NCBI GenBank assembly: GCA_019649035.1 | Contig: BMAT01004542.1 | Coordinates: 60,240 to 124,239 of the forward strand | DNA length: 64,000 nt | Direction: 5' to 3' | From: Elysia marginata | Lineage: Eukaryota; Mollusca; Gastropoda; Plakobranchidae | Shown: one piece after another, positions 62,197 through 64,000 of the stretch | How the letters are laid out: every line of letters starts with the position of its first letter | Position numbering within the stretch: position 1 is the stretch's first letter | The notes under the pieces: generated by a model | What the model was told of the DNA's origin: nothing | The model's database searches: none | What the model saw: the letters and a program-made list of their open reading frames with translations, nothing else | Position numbers and translations under genes: made by a program

Positions 62197-63540
62197 ATGG
62201 AGTTTGTTGCTATAATATTATTCTTGACTATTTTTATTTTTATACTAAATGGTTACCCCGTTGCCTTCACGCTTGGTGGCATTTCGGTATTATTTGCTAT
62301 TGGGCTTTCTATTTTTGTTCCTGATATGTTTTCTATAAATATTTTTGAACTACTCCCTTCTAGAATAATGGGGGTAATGAACAATTATGTTCTTATGGCA
62401 ATTCCTCTATTCATATTTATGGGTATTATGTTAGAGCGTTCCGGTCTAGCGGAGAGTTTGTTAGAAACTATGGCAATGATGTTTGGGTCTATGCGGGGGG
62501 GGTTGGCAATTTCCGTAGTATTAGTGGGGGCCTTGTTAGCGGCCTCTACAGGTATCGTCGGTGCTACAGTTGTCGCTATGGGAATGATTAGCTTGCCAAC
62601 TATGCTCAAGAGAGGCTATAGCAAAACGCTCGCCACAGGTGTAATTGCATCTTCGGGAACTTTGGGGCAAATTATACCTCCCTCAATTGTACTTGTCTTG
62701 TTGGCAGATACTATCAACAGCTCATCTCATGGGGAGCAGTCCGTTGATGTGGGGGCAATGTTTTCTGCGGCGATGCTTCCTGGATTGATATTAGTGGGGT
62801 GTTATTTGCTTTACATTGTTATCCTTTCCCTTATAAAAAAAGACATCTCTCCCGCCATTCCAAAAGAAGAAATTTCACAATTTTTAGGAAAAGGTTTTTT
62901 GTTGCGGGTAACAAAAGTGATGATACTTCCTCTATTGTTGATTATGGTAGTGTTAGGATCTATATTTTTAGGGGTAGCATCTCCCACAGAGGCGTCTGCT
63001 TTAGGGGCTTTTGGGGCAACCGTCTTGACAATAATACAGGGAAAGTTTAGCCTGAGAGTATTAAAAGAGGTTTCTAGGGAAACAGCAAAACTCTCGTCAA
63101 TGATATTTTTTATTCTCTTGGGAGCAACAACTTTTACCTTAGTTTTTCGTTCACTCGGAGGCGATTCTTTTTTACAAGAAATTATCATTGACTCTCACCT
63201 AACCCCTATGTGGTTTCTATTGTTAGTGATGACAGTTATTTTTGTCTCAGGATTTTTTATTGACTTCATTGAAATTATCTTTATCATAGTGCCGGTAGTG
63301 ACTCCTATATTTAACGCATATGAAATGAATATGCTATGGGTGGGTGTCTTGATGGCTCTAAATTTGCAAACTTCTTTTCTTACACCGCCTTTTGGATTCG
63401 CTCTCTTCTACCTTAAGGGCGTTGTTCCTCCAGAAGTTAAGACAACAAACATTTATAGAGGAGTCATCCCATTTATTATTATTCAACTAATAGCTATGGT
63501 GATTATCACCCTTTTTCCAGGTTTAATAGTCTCTGACTGA
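62197..63540 (+). CDS. dctM: TRAP transporter large permease subunit
   Basis: 447 residues with about 12 helices, the DctM elevator-type transporter. GYPVAFTLGGISVLFAIG, FIFMGIMLERSGLAESLLE and GVIASSGTLGQIIPPSIVLVLLAD are standard DctM blocks; FLTPPFGFALFYLKGV is near the C-terminus. Starts 3 bp after dctQ and is followed 34 bp later by the binding protein gene. Confidence 0.95.
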   Translation: MEFVAIILFLTIFIFILNGYPVAFTLGGISVLFAIGLSIFVPDMFSINIFELLPSRIMGVMNNYVLMAIPLFIFMGIMLERSGLAESLLETMAMMFGSMRGGLAISVVLVGALLAASTGIVGATVVAMGMISLPTMLKRGYSKTLATGVIASSGTLGQIIPPSIVLVLLADTINSSSHGEQSVDVGAMFSAAMLPGLILVGCYLLYIVILSLIKKDISPAIPKEEISQFLGKGFLLRVTKVMILPLLLIMVVLGSIFLGVASPTEASALGAFGATVLTIIQGKFSLRVLKEVSRETAKLSSMIFFILLGATTFTLVFRSLGGDSFLQEIIIDSHLTPMWFLLLVMTVIFVSGFFIDFIEIIFIIVPVVTPIFNAYEMNMLWVGVLMALNLQTSFLTPPFGFALFYLKGVVPPEVKTTNIYRGVIPFIIIQLIAMVIITLFPGLIVSD

Positions 63541-63574
63541 AAAATAAAACCATACAACGATAAACCAATTAAAT

Positions 63575-64000
63575 ATGATAATTATGAGTGATAATATCAA
63601 ATTAATAGGAATGGTTCTCTTCGCGAGTTTCTTATTACTATCATCTTGCGAGAGAAAACAAAAAAACAATAGTGCCGATGGCAAAAATATAGGATACGAG
63701 AAAATATATGAGTGGAAGATGGCAACTACCTGGCCTAAAAACTTTCCTGTTCTAGGAGAGGGGGCTAATTTATACGCCCAATGGGTGGAGGAAATGTCTG
63801 GCGGACAAATTAAAATTAAGGTTTACGGTGCCGGTGAACTGGTACCCGCTTTAGAGGTTTTTGATGCCGTTTCTGGAGGTACTGTGCAAATGGGGTCTAG
63901 TGGACCCTATTATTGGGTGGGGAAAGTACCAGCAGCGCAATACTTTGGGGCTGTTCCTTTTGGAATGAATGCGCAACAGATGACCTCTTGGATACTTTGT
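63575..64000 (+). CDS. TRAP solute-binding lipoprotein (DctP/TakP-like), 3' end outside window
   Basis: Starts at ATG 63575 (or 63584) and runs off the window after about 142 codons. A signal peptide ends in the lipobox LLLSSC, so the binding protein is lipid-anchored rather than free. The visible WKMATTWPKNFPVL, LEVFDAVSGGTVQMG and AVPFGMNAQQ match the TakP/DctP family, whose members bind 2-oxo acids or related anions. Third gene of the dctQ-dctM operon. The ligand is not determined. Confidence 0.85.
   Translation, partial: MIIMSDNIKLIGMVLFASFLLLSSCERKQKNNSADGKNIGYEKIYEWKMATTWPKNFPVLGEGANLYAQWVEEMSGGQIKIKVYGAGELVPALEVFDAVSGGTVQMGSSGPYYWVGKVPAAQYFGAVPFGMNAQQMTSWILC

Overview
The window is an AT-rich chromosome segment from a Gram-negative Bacteroidota bacterium, most likely a Flavobacteriia-type lineage. 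The reasons are a 2387-residue SprA translocon protein next to ruvA, a PorP/SprF-PorE pair, the PorX response regulator next to tsaE, a primase of the zinc-less flavobacterial type, split F1 genes (atpD-atpC alone), Bacteroidota promoters (TTG, 19-22 bp, TAnnTTTG), many TTG/GTG starts, and lipid A and Kdo genes. No rRNA, tRNA or CRISPR array was seen. Nearly everything is housekeeping; the accessory material is small.

Layout. 1-4.7 kb: the tail of an Fe-S oxidoreductase, then purK and a methionine operon (metX-osmC-metZ) read leftward under a SAM-I riboswitch. 4.8-6.2 kb: a BspA-type leucine-rich-repeat lipoprotein whose 3' end carries a recent 170-bp tandem duplication. 6.3-11 kb: a secreted nuclease, a methyltransferase, and a leftward Kdo cluster (kdsA, transaldolase-CBS fusion, KdsC-like HAD phosphatase, DUF493, RNA methyltransferase). 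11-14.7 kb: nhaD-exbB-exbD-folC. 14.9-19.7 kb: lipA, an MBL hydrolase and bioF-bioD-bioA. 19.9-23.3 kb: a short asparaginase-like protein, atpDC and a DMT exporter. 23.6-24.9 kb: a DNA methyltransferase-HNH fusion. 25.1-28.5 kb: the SRP RNA gene, an SDR, a second transaldolase, manC and a UbiA-like prenyltransferase, followed by a convergent flippase. 30-33 kb: two lineage-type secreted proteins and hemW. 33.9-49.7 kb: the type IX secretion/gliding block (porP, porE, dnaG, sprA, ruvA, HD hydrolase, porX, tsaE). 50-55 kb: tatA and the leftward set panB-rluA-nadC-yihY-plsC. 55-60 kb: dnaK, a small barrel protein, a solitary DNA methyltransferase, lpxB and a decayed IS1595-family transposase. 60-64 kb: a TlpA-like lipoprotein and a TRAP transporter (dctQ-dctM-dctP, the last cut by the window edge).

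How it fits together. The envelope is the main theme: Kdo and lipid A synthesis, GDP-mannose supply, a flippase, ExbBD energisation, Tat export, and the T9SS with its regulator. Sulfur/methionine, biotin, lipoate, NAD and pantothenate genes suggest substantial biosynthetic autonomy. The most unusual items are the transaldolase fused to KdsD-type CBS domains inside the Kdo cluster, the methyltransferase-HNH fusion, the 170-bp duplication, and an SRP RNA lying inside the upstream part of the longest SDR reading frame. I did not find a convincing wholly new multi-gene system.
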